Positions 16,446 through 25,290 of a stretch of 64,000 bases of DNA are shown here, one piece after another (position 1 is the stretch's first letter; each line of letters begins with the position of its first letter). A program made the position numbers and the translations under genes. The notes under the pieces are model-generated. The model searched no databases. It worked only from the letters and a program-made list of their open reading frames with translations, and was not told the origin of the DNA. Origin of the DNA: Shewanella amazonensis SB2B (GTDB taxonomy: Bacteria > Pseudomonadota > Gammaproteobacteria > Enterobacterales > Shewanellaceae); the NCBI RefSeq assembly GCF_000015245.1, contig NC_008700.1:750001-814000 (forward strand), read 5' to 3'.

Positions 16446-17180
16446 ATGCGCGTCTGTGCCGAACACCATGTTATCAATACTGCCACCGGCCCCATGGGCA
16501 CCCGGGTTTATCGACCCGCAGGGCCGGGTAGCTATCCCGCAATTTTGTTTTATTCTGAGATTTTTCAGGAAACCGCGCCCATCAGCCGCATGGCCACAGT
16601 GCTGGCAGGGCACGGGTTTGTTGTCTTGGTGCCGGAAATCTTTCACGAGCTTAACCCTGCCGGGACCGTGCTCGGTTACGATGATATGGGGAAAGACAAG
16701 GGCAACAGCGACAAGGCTACCAAGCCTCTCGAAAGCCACGACTCTGATACCGCAGCCATGGTGGACTTTGTTCGCCGTCAGCCCTGGTGTCAGGGCAAAA
16801 TTGGCGCCATGGGTGTGTGCATTGGCGGTCATCTGGCGTATCGCGCTGCGGTTAATCCGGATGTGGCAGCGGCCTTTTGCCTGTATGCCACTGATATCCA
16901 CTCGGGCACCATACCCAGTCAACCGGGCAATGACTCACTCAGTCGTACCCGCGATATTCGTGGCGAACTCTATATGGTGTTTGGCAAACAGGACCCCCAC
17001 GTGCCGGGCGAGGGCCGCAGGCTCATCCAGCACAATCTGGAGCAACACGGAGTGAATCACAGCTGGCTTGAAGTGAATGCCGAGCATGCCTTTATGCGGG
17101 ACGGCGATGCCCGTCACGACCCGGCACTGGCGCTGGTAATGTACCAAAGCGCCATAGCGCTGTTCCAGCGAACCCTCTAA
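16446..17180 (+). CDS. Dienelactone hydrolase-family alpha/beta hydrolase
   Basis: A 244-residue cytosolic protein with the DLH nucleophile motif GVCIGGH (Cys125), Asp183 in GKQDPH and His214 in AEHAFM, the Cys-Asp-His triad of this family. Members hydrolyse cyclic lactones or related esters; the physiological substrate here is unknown. AGGAGG with 5-nt spacing sets the start at 16446. It is transcribed alone between ldhA and a strong terminator. Confidence 0.82.
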   Translation: MRVCAEHHVINTATGPMGTRVYRPAGPGSYPAILFYSEIFQETAPISRMATVLAGHGFVVLVPEIFHELNPAGTVLGYDDMGKDKGNSDKATKPLESHDSDTAAMVDFVRRQPWCQGKIGAMGVCIGGHLAYRAAVNPDVAAAFCLYATDIHSGTIPSQPGNDSLSRTRDIRGELYMVFGKQDPHVPGEGRRLIQHNLEQHGVNHSWLEVNAEHAFMRDGDARHDPALALVMYQSAIALFQRTL

Positions 17181-17183
17181 TAG

Positions 17184-17209
17184 AAAAAGCGGCCAAGAGG
17201 CCGCTTTTT
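17184..17209. terminator. Bidirectional terminator
   Basis: AAAAAGCGGCC (17184-17194) and GGCCGCTTTTT (17199-17209) form a perfect 11-bp hairpin around AAGA. The A and T flanks let it end the hydrolase gene and the converging MscS gene. Confidence 0.9.
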
Positions 17210-17251
17210 CTTTCTGTTTGTTAATTTACGCAGTTGTTCTTTTGGGGCGGG

Positions 17252-17887
17252 TTAGGGCGCCTTGGGTTGTGACTTTTGCTCAGCGGTTTCTTTGGCGATG
17301 TCTTTAAGCGCCTCATCGGTTTTGGCTGATGCCATCGATGTGGTCTCAACGGCTTTGATATCCAACGTTTTGGCCTCAGTGGCCTTGTTGTCATAAACCT
17401 CGGGGTTCAGTAGCTTAATCACCGATTTTTGCAGAATCTGACTGTTGGGGTAAGTGATGAGGTTGCCATCATCCCGCTGAATAAGCACATGAAAAAGGGC
17501 AATCTCTTGAATAACACCGCGGATATCTTCGTCCTTGTCCACCACCTTGATGCGATCGCCAATGCGGTAGGGGAACACAAAAAAGATCAGTACGCCTGCG
17601 GTGAGATTACTGAGAATGGACCATTGAGCGACCAGGGCCACGCCGAGCACTGCAAAGGCTGATGAGACGAAGAGTGCGACATCGTGGTAGCCCAGCCCCA
17701 CCGACACGGCCATCAGTGACAGAGTGATAAAAAACAATACGGCCGTTAAAAAGCGGCTGACGAGGCTGGTTCTGGCTGCGCTGACCTGCTTCTTTTCGGC
17801 CAGCGCATTGATAACCCGCTTGAGATTGCGCTGAATAATGTAAAAAGCCAGCAAATAAAAACAGGCAAGCAGTATTTGGTTTGTCAT
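17252..17887 (-). CDS. Small-conductance mechanosensitive channel family protein (MscS)
   Basis: The 211-residue protein has about three membrane segments (ILLACFYLLAFYII, FLTAVLFFITLSLMAVSVGL, VALFVSSAFAVLGVALVAQW) followed by the MscS beta domain (LTAGVLIFFVFPYRIGDRIK, EIALFHVLIQRDDGNLITYP NSQ). The C-terminus is an unusual hydrophilic Ala/Lys/Glu-rich tail of about 45 residues instead of the usual alpha-beta cage domain. It is probably an ion channel opened by membrane tension. Confidence 0.78.
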   Translation of the reverse strand: MTNQILLACFYLLAFYIIQRNLKRVINALAEKKQVSAARTSLVSRFLTAVLFFITLSLMAVSVGLGYHDVALFVSSAFAVLGVALVAQWSILSNLTAGVLIFFVFPYRIGDRIKVVDKDEDIRGVIQEIALFHVLIQRDDGNLITYPNSQILQKSVIKLLNPEVYDNKATEAKTLDIKAVETTSMASAKTDEALKDIAKETAEQKSQPKAP

Positions 17888-17981
17888 AATAGCCCTTTGA
17901 AAACATCTCGGCAGAAACCCCTATTCTAAAGGGCCACACCGGGACCAGTGAAGGGCCATTCAGGGGCCGGGATGTAAAATT

Positions 17982-18728
17982 TTGTCTGAATTTTCGGTTA
18001 TCTATCAAACTTCCGATGCTATTGGCCCCATCCGGGTGCTCGACAATGGCGAGTCGCGCATTCTTGCCTTTGGCGACAACGATGAGCAAAGCAAGCTCAA
18101 CAAAAAGACGCCCCACGTGCCCAAACACTCCTATGTGCAGGTGATGCTGGAGTCGCTGATGTTTGCCAGCCCCAAGAGTGCCATCGTACTGGGCTTGGGG
18201 GGCGGCGCCCTGGTACATGCCCTGCGACGCTTTGACGGTGCGCTTAAGTTGACCGCTGTAGAGCTTAGGGGGGAGGTGATTGATATTGCAAAGAAATATT
18301 TTTATCTCCCCATAGGTAAAAAGCTCAACCTGATTGAGGCCGACGCCGCCGTTTTTGTCAGCGACGCTGACCACAAAAAAGTCGACATTATTTTTGCTGA
18401 CCTGTACGGCGCCGATGGTGTCGACGCCAAGCAGCTCACCGACAGCTTTATTCAAGGCTGTGTCAGACTGCTCAAGCCCGGTGGTATGTTGGTGCTCAAC
18501 TGCTGGAAAGAACACCGTCAGAGATTTGATGTCCGCGAGCAACTGCAGCAACACTTCTGCGACGTGTATGGCAGCCTCAGCAGCGGCGGCAACTGGGTGG
18601 TATTTGCCACCTTAACGCCGGGCGTGCTTAAGGAAGATGGCTTGAAACAAGCCAGGGCCGAATTGTCAGCCAAATTGGAGTTCAATGTTGGCAAGGCTTC
18701 GCTGGGATTTGGCCCCTGGCTGGACTGA
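17982..18728 (+). CDS. Spermidine synthase-like methyltransferase-fold protein
   Basis: A 248-residue protein with the nucleotide-binding motif IVLGLGGGALVHALRRF, an acidic strand LTAVELRGEVIDIAKKYF and VDIIFADLYGADGVDAKQL, typical of the SpeE/PABP-like aminopropyl- and methyltransferase fold. It lacks the long N-terminal domain of true spermidine synthases, so its substrate is uncertain. The only fitting start is TTG 17982; the ATG at 17972 is followed at once by TAA. Confidence 0.65.
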   Translation: MSEFSVIYQTSDAIGPIRVLDNGESRILAFGDNDEQSKLNKKTPHVPKHSYVQVMLESLMFASPKSAIVLGLGGGALVHALRRFDGALKLTAVELRGEVIDIAKKYFYLPIGKKLNLIEADAAVFVSDADHKKVDIIFADLYGADGVDAKQLTDSFIQGCVRLLKPGGMLVLNCWKEHRQRFDVREQLQQHFCDVYGSLSSGGNWVVFATLTPGVLKEDGLKQARAELSAKLEFNVGKASLGFGPWLD

Positions 18729-18848
18729 CGGCCTGGTTAAGCTGACGTTGAAAATTGTAAGTCTCTGTTAACCCGGCGTAAGGTCGGGTTACCCCTCGAA
18801 TACTCCTTTGTTATTCTTGCCAGTCCCATAATAACAAGGTGTGTTCTC

Positions 18849-20375
18849 ATGCTGAAAACCTCTAAATCCACTCTTGCTGTGCTGTTCGCCTCTTTACTCT
18901 CGTTGCCTGCAATGGCCGATAAGGTGAACTTTTCCTCCGAGCTGACTGCCAGTGGCGAAACCCTGGTGCTGTTTAAGGTGAAGGATACTGACTTCCCCGG
19001 TGCGCGCGTGCTGAGCGACGGTAGCCTGACGCATCTTGAGCGTGCCATGCAGGTAAATGGTTTCGACGGTGGCGAAGGGGAAATGCTGGAAGTGCTTGCC
19101 CCTGCCGGTAGTCAACTTAACCGGATCCTGGTGATGGGGCTGGGTGATGGCAAGCTGACTGATGGTGAACTCAATACTCTGGGGGCCAAGCTCGCCGACA
19201 AGATCGCGGCTCACAAAGACACCCGCATTACCTTGATTGCTGAGGGTGCTCCGGACGCAGCCAATCTGGCAGCAGAAGTTGCCCATGGCTTTGATTTGAA
19301 ACGTTATCAATTTGGTCGCTATACCAATAAGACGCAGGATGAACGTGAACTCAGCTTCGCCCTCTCCGACGCCAAAGCCGCAGCCACCGAATATGCCCGC
19401 TTAGCTGCCGTCGATGCAGGGGTGGTGCTGGCAAGAGATTTGGTGAATACCCCCGCAGGGGATATGACCCCGGAAGACTTTGCCGCCGAGGCCCGTAAGC
19501 TCAAGAGCCTGGGCGTAAAGGTGACAGTGCTGGATGCCAAAGGCATTGAAAAGTTGGGCATGGGCGCCCTGGCCGGTGTCGGTAAGGGCAGCGAGAGTGG
19601 GCCGCGTCTTGTGGTGGCTCACTGGGAAGGTGCCAAAGGGGCTCCCATCGCCATGGTCGGCAAGGGCATTACCTTTGACTCGGGCGGTTACAACATCAAG
19701 GCTTCGGGGGATTCCATCTCCCACATGAAATCAGACATGGCCGGCGCTGCTGCCATTTTGGGTACGGTTAAAGCCATGGCCATGCAAAAGGCCAAGGTGA
19801 ATCTGGTGGCCGTGTTGCCGCTGGCGGAAAACATGGTTTCCGGTGATGCCCTGCGTCCGGGCGATGTGCTGCGTACCGCGCAGGGCCTGACGGTGGAAGT
19901 GATGAATACCGATGCCGAAGGCAGGCTCATTCTGGCTGATGGCATGTGGTATGCCAGAACCCATTATCAGCCCAGGGTGCTGATTGATGTGGCAACCCTC
20001 ACCGGCTCCAAAGTGCGCGCCTTGGGCCGGGAGTATGCGGGTATTTTCAGTGATGAAGAGTCGCTGGTGTCAGGTTTGACTGCCTCCGGCGCCGCCGTGG
20101 GTGAGAAGCTCTGGCGCTTGCCGCTGGATAAGGCCTATGGCGATGAACTCAAGTCCAACATCGCGGATATGAAAAATACCGGCGCCGAAGGCAGTGCCGG
20201 TGCCTCTTCTGCCGCCATGTTCCTAAAGCGTTTCGCCGCAGATGTGCCCTGGGCGCACCTGGATATTGCCGGTAATGCGTTATCTTCATCGGAAAAACCA
20301 CTGAGCCCGGCAGGCGCCACCGGTTTTGGGGTGCGTTTACTTAGTCACTGGTTGGCCGGGCAGAGTGCTGATTGA
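18849..20375 (+). CDS. Exported leucyl aminopeptidase (M17 family)
   Basis: The 508-residue protein has a clear signal peptide (STLAVLFASLLSLPAMADK), an N-terminal macro-like domain and the M17 metal site: VGKGITFDSGGYNIKAS, MKSDMAGAAAILG and NTDAEGRLILADGM. Lys, Asp and Glu ligands of the two-zinc centre are all present. M17 enzymes are usually cytosolic hexamers, so export is notable: this one should trim peptides in the periplasm, perhaps with the DPP-IV at 431. An AT-rich terminator follows. Confidence 0.87.
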   Translation: MLKTSKSTLAVLFASLLSLPAMADKVNFSSELTASGETLVLFKVKDTDFPGARVLSDGSLTHLERAMQVNGFDGGEGEMLEVLAPAGSQLNRILVMGLGDGKLTDGELNTLGAKLADKIAAHKDTRITLIAEGAPDAANLAAEVAHGFDLKRYQFGRYTNKTQDERELSFALSDAKAAATEYARLAAVDAGVVLARDLVNTPAGDMTPEDFAAEARKLKSLGVKVTVLDAKGIEKLGMGALAGVGKGSESGPRLVVAHWEGAKGAPIAMVGKGITFDSGGYNIKASGDSISHMKSDMAGAAAILGTVKAMAMQKAKVNLVAVLPLAENMVSGDALRPGDVLRTAQGLTVEVMNTDAEGRLILADGMWYARTHYQPRVLIDVATLTGSKVRALGREYAGIFSDEESLVSGLTASGAAVGEKLWRLPLDKAYGDELKSNIADMKNTGAEGSAGASSAAMFLKRFAADVPWAHLDIAGNALSSSEKPLSPAGATGFGVRLLSHWLAGQSAD

Positions 20376-20410
20376 CCCCAATGCGGCCCGGCACTGATTG
20401 ATGCGTAACG

Positions 20411-20441
20411 AAAAAGGGAAAACTTGGGCTTTCCCTTTTTT
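20411..20441 (+). terminator. Rho-independent terminator of the aminopeptidase gene
   Basis: AAAAAGGGAAA (20411-20421) pairs with TTTCCCTTTTT (20430-20440), followed by T. Confidence 0.8.
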
Positions 20442-20594
20442 CGATTGGTTCAAATAAAAAATCGATTAAGGTGATAGTTTTTATCCGTTATCAATGATTG
20501 AAGTCCTTGGCTAATATGCTCTCCATCGACGGGCATACAACCATTGCCCTGACAAATTCACTGAACCAAGCGTTTGTTTATAAAGGAGCAAAAC

Positions 20595-21164
20595 ATGACT
20601 CAATCCATCATCAACAGCACCATCAAGCCATTCAAAGCCACTGCTTTCCACAAGGGCGAATTCGTGCCTGTGACCGAGCAGGATCTACTGGGCAAGTGGT
20701 CTGTGGTGTTCTTCTACCCAGCCGACTTCACTTTCGTATGTCCAACTGAACTGGGCGACATGGCTGACCATTATGCCAAGCTGCAGTCCATGGGCGTTGA
20801 AGTGTACTCAGTGTCTACCGACACCCACTTCACCCACAAGGCATGGCACGACACTTCTGACACCATCAACAAGATTGAATTCCCAATGGTGGCTGACCCA
20901 ACCGGTATCATCAGCCGTAACTTCGGTGTGATGATTGAAGAAGAAGGTCTGGCTCTGCGTGGTACCTTCGTAATCAACCCAGAAGGTCAGGTAAAAGTGG
21001 CTGAGATCCACGACCTGGGCATCGGCCGCAGCGCCAGCGAGCTGGTTCGTAAAATTCAGGCTGCCCAGTACGTTGCTACTCACGATGGCGAAGTTTGCCC
21101 AGCCAAGTGGCAGCCAGGTGATGAAACTCTGGCTCCATCTCTGGACCTGGTTGGCAAAATCTAA
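20595..21164 (+). CDS. ahpC: Alkyl hydroperoxide reductase subunit C (typical 2-Cys peroxiredoxin)
   Basis: The 189-residue product carries the peroxidatic Cys49 in FTFVCPTE and the resolving Cys168 in GEVCPAKW, at the spacing of bacterial AhpC. It reduces hydrogen peroxide and organic peroxides in the cytosol using electrons from AhpF, encoded 97 bp downstream. AAAGGAG 6 nt upstream selects ATG 20595. An AT-rich stretch at 20470-20500 (GATAG...TATC...TTATC) might be an OxyR site but is not convincing. Codon usage is strongly biased to preferred codons, as in highly expressed genes. Confidence 0.95.
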   Translation: MTQSIINSTIKPFKATAFHKGEFVPVTEQDLLGKWSVVFFYPADFTFVCPTELGDMADHYAKLQSMGVEVYSVSTDTHFTHKAWHDTSDTINKIEFPMVADPTGIISRNFGVMIEEEGLALRGTFVINPEGQVKVAEIHDLGIGRSASELVRKIQAAQYVATHDGEVCPAKWQPGDETLAPSLDLVGKI

Positions 21165-21186
21165 GCCTTAACCCGCATCACCCCTT

Positions 21187-21223
21187 GCTCCGGGCCTCCC
21201 CCTGATTTGGCCCGGAGCCTTTT
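21187..21223 (+). terminator. Hairpin between ahpC and ahpF
   Basis: GCTCCGGGCC (21187-21196) and GGCCCGGAGC (21209-21218) form a 10-bp perfect stem with a 12-nt loop, followed by CTTTTC. It probably terminates most ahpC transcripts, letting a fraction continue into ahpF. Confidence 0.75.
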
Positions 21224-21261
21224 CTCAGCGTTATTTATCTTTGCTTGCATCTGGAGCCACC

Positions 21262-22824
21262 ATGTTAAACGCGGATTTGAAACAGCAACTTAAGACCTAT
21301 CTGCAAAATCTACGGCAAGACGTCAGACTCGTGGTGTCTGCCGATGACAGCAAAAAATCTCAGGAATTGCTCGACCTGGCCAATGACATCTCCTCCTTGT
21401 CTCCGTTGGTTTCAGTGACCCAGGCCAGGCTCGAGCGCACCCCTGAAATGCAGGTAACCAATGCTCAGGGGACCGACATTCGTTTTGCCGGTTTGCCCAT
21501 GGGCCACGAATTTACGTCGTTGGTGTTGGCACTGCTGCACACAGGCGGTCATCCCCTCAAGCTGGATATGGCTGTTATTGAACAAATCAAGGCGCTGCCA
21601 CAGACCCTGAAGTTTGAAACCTTTATCTCCCTGAGCTGCCAAAACTGTCCCGATGTGGTGCAGGCTCTGAACATGATGGCCGCGCTGAATCCGAACGTCA
21701 GCAGCACCATGATTGATGGGGCCCTGTTTCAGGACGAGGTGGAATCTCGGCAGATCATGGCCGTACCCTCGGTGTTCCTTAATGGTGAACTCTTTTCCCA
21801 GGGTCGCATCAGCCTGAAGGAGATTCTCGCCAAGGTGGATACCCAGGCTGCAGCCCGAGAAGCCGATGCCCTGAGTGAGAAAGCCCCTTACGAAGTATTG
21901 GTAGTGGGCGCAGGCCCCGCCGGTGCCTCTGCCGCCATTTATTCGGCCCGTAAAGGCTTGCGTACCGGTCTGGTTGCCGACCGATTTGGCGGTCAGGTGG
22001 CTGAAACCGTGGGCATTGAGAACTTTATTTCAGTGAAAGCCACTGAAGGCCCCAAGCTGGTGGCAAACCTTGAAGCCCACGTTCGCGATTACGAAGTGGA
22101 TGTGATGGAAAACCAGAAGGCTCTCAAGCTGACCAAAGACGGTCTGTATCAGGTGGAGTTGGCCAATGGTGCTGTGTTATCGGGTAAAACTGTACTGATT
22201 GCCACCGGTGCACGCTGGCGTGAAATGAATGTGCCCGGTGAAAAAGAATACCGTGGCCGCGGCGTGGCTTACTGTCCTCACTGTGATGGCCCCTTGTTCA
22301 AAGGTAAACGCGTTGCCGTGATAGGTGGCGGTAATTCGGGTATCGAAGCTGCCATCGACCTGGCCAACATAGTTGAGCATGTCACTGTGCTGGAGTTTGA
22401 CAGCAAGCTGCGCGCCGATGAGGTGCTGGTTCGCAAGGCTCGCTCTATGGGGAATATCCACATCATCACCCAGGCACAAACCACCGAGGTGGTGGGTGAC
22501 GGCAACAAGGTGACCGGCTTGGTCTACACCGACCGAGCTACAGGTGATGTACACAGTGTTGAGCTGGCGGGTATCTTCGTACAGATTGGTCTTGTACCCA
22601 ACTCAGAGTGGCTTAAGGGCACACTGGAACTGACCCCGCGCGGCGAGATCATAGTGGATGAGCGTGGCCAAACCTCGCTGCCGGGTGTATTTGCCGCGGG
22701 AGACGTGACCAACTCTGCCTACAAGCAAATCATTATTGCCATGGGCAGTGGTGCTACCGCGAGCCTGGGGGCGTTTGATTACCTCATCCGTCACAGCGAG
22801 GCAGATGCTTCAGCTGCCGCCTGA
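21262..22824 (+). CDS. ahpF: Alkyl hydroperoxide reductase subunit F
   Basis: A 520-residue flavoprotein. The N-terminal double-thioredoxin domain has the redox motif SLSCQNCPD, the FAD domain starts LVVGAGPAGASAAIYSARKG, the thioredoxin-reductase-like motif is AYCPHCDGP, and the NAD domain has VAVIGGGNSGIEAA. It passes electrons from NADH to AhpC. GGAG with 6-nt spacing supports ATG 21262. Confidence 0.95.
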   Translation: MLNADLKQQLKTYLQNLRQDVRLVVSADDSKKSQELLDLANDISSLSPLVSVTQARLERTPEMQVTNAQGTDIRFAGLPMGHEFTSLVLALLHTGGHPLKLDMAVIEQIKALPQTLKFETFISLSCQNCPDVVQALNMMAALNPNVSSTMIDGALFQDEVESRQIMAVPSVFLNGELFSQGRISLKEILAKVDTQAAAREADALSEKAPYEVLVVGAGPAGASAAIYSARKGLRTGLVADRFGGQVAETVGIENFISVKATEGPKLVANLEAHVRDYEVDVMENQKALKLTKDGLYQVELANGAVLSGKTVLIATGARWREMNVPGEKEYRGRGVAYCPHCDGPLFKGKRVAVIGGGNSGIEAAIDLANIVEHVTVLEFDSKLRADEVLVRKARSMGNIHIITQAQTTEVVGDGNKVTGLVYTDRATGDVHSVELAGIFVQIGLVPNSEWLKGTLELTPRGEIIVDERGQTSLPGVFAAGDVTNSAYKQIIIAMGSGATASLGAFDYLIRHSEADASAAA

Positions 22825-22837
22825 TAGCTCACGTCGC

Positions 22838-22865
22838 AAAAGCCGGCATTTTGCCGGCTTTTTTG
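22838..22865 (+). terminator. Rho-independent terminator of ahpF
   Basis: AAAAGCCGGCA and TGCCGGCTTTT form a long perfect stem around a 2-4 nt loop, followed by further T residues. Confidence 0.9.
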
Positions 22866-22952
22866 TGTCTTCTTCATGCTTGCGTACACCTAGAATGGTG
22901 CGCTGCACATGCTATAGTCATTCCATCATCTTCGTAAGTATCGGAAATCTTA

Positions 22953-24089
22953 GTGGATAAAGAATCACTGTCGTTTGATGAAGCGCTTAAGGACGAATCG
23001 CGCCAATACATGCTGGCAAGCTTTCAATGGTTGAGTTTTACCAGCCTGGTGCTGCTGACTGCCGTTGGTCTCAATATCGCCTTGGAACCCGGCCTGAATT
23101 TGGGGTTGGATACGGCGTTTACCATGATGCTGCTGCCGGGCTCTCTCTGCCTGCTGTATTTGGGGCTCAGATTCGCCAGGGTTCCCTGGTCTAGAAACCT
23201 ACTATGGAACCTCTTCTTTTTAGCGGCGCTGGTCATCAGTTGGTTGATATCCATGTCGTTGCTGCGAAGCGCGGGTCTGCTGGTGTTGCCGGGCATTGAA
23301 ACCCTCAGTGATGTGCTCAGCCTGGCCATGGCCGTGGCGCTCTTTCCCAGTATAAAGTTGACTGCCGCGACGGTAGCGCCTTTTTTACTTTATTCAGCTT
23401 TTTATCGCTACGAAGTCTACCCGGAAAGTATTTACTTTACTGTCCTGCGTACTCTGTTCATGTTTTTGATCATCATGAGTGCCCAGCGGGTGATTTTTAA
23501 ATGGTTTAAAAAGGCCGTGCGGCGCAATGTGGAAAAACGGCGGTTGCTCAAGCATTTTCGCCGCATGGCCTTGCTGGACGGTCTCACTGGCCTCAGTAAC
23601 AGGCGCCATTTTGATGAAATTCTGGATCAGGAAATTCGGGCCTCGACCCGGACCGGGCATCCGTTAAGCCTTATTCTGTTGGATATCGATTTCTTCAAAC
23701 GGCTCAATGATGCGCTCGGACACCAGGCCGGTGACGACTGCTTGCGGCAACTGGGGCAACTCTTGTCGGATGTGGCTGCCAGACCCAGGGATCTTGCTGT
23801 GCGCTATGGCGGTGAAGAGTTTGCGGTGCTGCTGCCAGAAACCACACTAACAGGCGCAGTGGAAGTGGCCAATCGTATTGCGAAACTCCTGGCCAAAGCG
23901 GCCATACCTCACCCGGATTCTCAGGTTGCTTCGCATATTACTGTTTCTCAGGGTTTGGTTCAGTGGCAGCGGGGAATGGATGCTGAAGCCTTGTTGGAGG
24001 CAAGTGATGCCGCGCTTTACCGGGCCAAAGAAAGTGGCCGTAACTGTTATGTACAAACGGTTACGCCAGCGGGGGATAAGGCCGGTTAG
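22953..24089 (+). CDS. Membrane-bound diguanylate cyclase (GGDEF)
   Basis: A 378-residue protein with about five or six N-terminal membrane segments (residues 25-190) and a C-terminal GGDEF domain: LLDGLTGLSNRRHFDEIL, LILLDIDFFKRLND and the active-site variant GGEEF in RYGGEEFAVLLPE. An RPRD inhibitory I-site lies five residues before GGEEF, so product inhibition is expected. It should make cyclic di-GMP from GTP. The start is GTG 22953 with CGGAA upstream; a TATAGT hexamer near 22915 may be the -10 box. No EAL domain is present. Confidence 0.88.
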   Translation: MDKESLSFDEALKDESRQYMLASFQWLSFTSLVLLTAVGLNIALEPGLNLGLDTAFTMMLLPGSLCLLYLGLRFARVPWSRNLLWNLFFLAALVISWLISMSLLRSAGLLVLPGIETLSDVLSLAMAVALFPSIKLTAATVAPFLLYSAFYRYEVYPESIYFTVLRTLFMFLIIMSAQRVIFKWFKKAVRRNVEKRRLLKHFRRMALLDGLTGLSNRRHFDEILDQEIRASTRTGHPLSLILLDIDFFKRLNDALGHQAGDDCLRQLGQLLSDVAARPRDLAVRYGGEEFAVLLPETTLTGAVEVANRIAKLLAKAAIPHPDSQVASHITVSQGLVQWQRGMDAEALLEASDAALYRAKESGRNCYVQTVTPAGDKAG

Positions 24090-24106
24090 ACAGGCATTTT
24101 TTGATA

Positions 24107-24138
24107 TTGTTCATAAAAGTTGTCTTAAAAGTTGTCAA
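24107..24138. promoter_or_regulatory. TTGTC direct repeats upstream of the porin operon
   Basis: TTGTTCA (24107), TTGTCTT (24120) and TTGTCAA (24132) are repeated with AAAAG between them, at steps of 13 and 12 bp. The motif resembles half-sites of a Pho box (CTGTCAT), but PhoB boxes repeat every 11 bp, so the assignment is tentative. Confidence 0.3.
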
Positions 24139-24195
24139 TTTGTTACTCAAGCCTAAGCTTAAAGTCGGATACACCTGACAAATAAAGGGTTTTGT

Positions 24196-25281
24196 ATGAA
24201 GCACAAATTGGCTATCTGCCTTGGCACGCTGCTGCTTTCAACACCGGCGTTGGCTGAGATTAATATATCCGGGTTTGCCTCTGTAGTCGGTGGCAAGGTG
24301 TTGGAAGGCAGTGGGGTAGAGGAGTTTGGACTCGAACCTACCTTTCTGGCCGATTATCCCCTGGTGGGCGCCTACACAGAGGAGTTCAGCTTCGAACCCG
24401 ACACCCTGTTTGGCCTGCAAATTTCTGCTGACTTATTGGACGGACTTTCCGCGACGGCGCAAATCGTCTCCCGGGGGGCCGACGACTTTTCTGCCAGCTT
24501 TGAGTGGGCTTATCTCTCCTATGAGCTTAATGAACACTGGACAGTGCAGGCCGGTAAAAAGCGCCTGCCGCTGTACTACTACAGCGATTTCTTTGATGTG
24601 GGCTACGCCTATCCCTGGATTAGGCCACCAGCAGACAATTACACCTGGCAGATTTTTAACTATACCGGCGTGAGTGCACTCTATAACTACCTGATAGGGG
24701 ACTGGACGTTGACTGGTCAGGTGTATTTTGGCCGCGAAGATGATGAGCCCAACAAGCTGCTGTCGGAATTCTTTTTCGGCGAGTCCACCCGGGAAATCTG
24801 GAAAGACATAGGCGGCGTAGTGGTGCAGCTTAACTATGAATGGCTGGATATTCGTCTCACCCATATGCAATACACCAACGAGCGCTACATTGGTGGTGAA
24901 CAGGTGGAATGGGACGGAGAAACCGAGCGTGATGGAAAATTTTATGGTTTGTCGGTCAACATCGATTGGAACAATCTGGTGGTGCTGACTGAAATCAATC
25001 GCTTGACGCTTCAAGACTCGGATCTCGATACCTATTTGGTCACTCTGGGTTATCGCATTAAAGACTTCATGCCCTTTGTATCTTATTCCGACTTTGATGA
25101 TGGCAGTGAAATCCACAACACCACTTCAGTCGGGCTGCGCTGGGATTTCCACCCATCCGCGGCCTTTAAAATTCAATATGACGATGTGCAAGACGACGGA
25201 ACCGGAGCCGGTACCGACGACTCCTGGCGGGTTGCCGGGGACTCCAAGTCAATCAGCCTGGGCGTAGACCTGGTATTTTAG
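24196..25281 (+). CDS. Outer-membrane porin-like beta-barrel protein
   Basis: The 361-residue precursor has a signal peptide (MKHKLAICLGTLLLSTPALA) and alternating amphipathic strands ending in LGVDLVF, a C-terminal Phe typical of outer-membrane barrels. VQAGKKRLPLYYYSDFFDVG resembles the region of Shewanella porins that follows the first strands. Substrate specificity is not readable, though the following binding-protein gene hints at phosphate or another anion. It starts a three-gene cluster with 9 bp to the next gene. Confidence 0.75.
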   Translation: MKHKLAICLGTLLLSTPALAEINISGFASVVGGKVLEGSGVEEFGLEPTFLADYPLVGAYTEEFSFEPDTLFGLQISADLLDGLSATAQIVSRGADDFSASFEWAYLSYELNEHWTVQAGKKRLPLYYYSDFFDVGYAYPWIRPPADNYTWQIFNYTGVSALYNYLIGDWTLTGQVYFGREDDEPNKLLSEFFFGESTREIWKDIGGVVVQLNYEWLDIRLTHMQYTNERYIGGEQVEWDGETERDGKFYGLSVNIDWNNLVVLTEINRLTLQDSDLDTYLVTLGYRIKDFMPFVSYSDFDDGSEIHNTTSVGLRWDFHPSAAFKIQYDDVQDDGTGAGTDDSWRVAGDSKSISLGVDLVF

Positions 25282-25290
25282 GAGAGAGCC

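Noticed and set aside
17607..18554. Minus-strand frame across the MscS start and the spermidine-synthase-like gene
   Set aside because: It overlaps two supported genes, contains no recognised domain and has no ribosome site.
20470..20500. OxyR binding site before ahpC
   Set aside because: GATAG and TATC blocks occur but not with the N7 spacing of the four-part OxyR motif.
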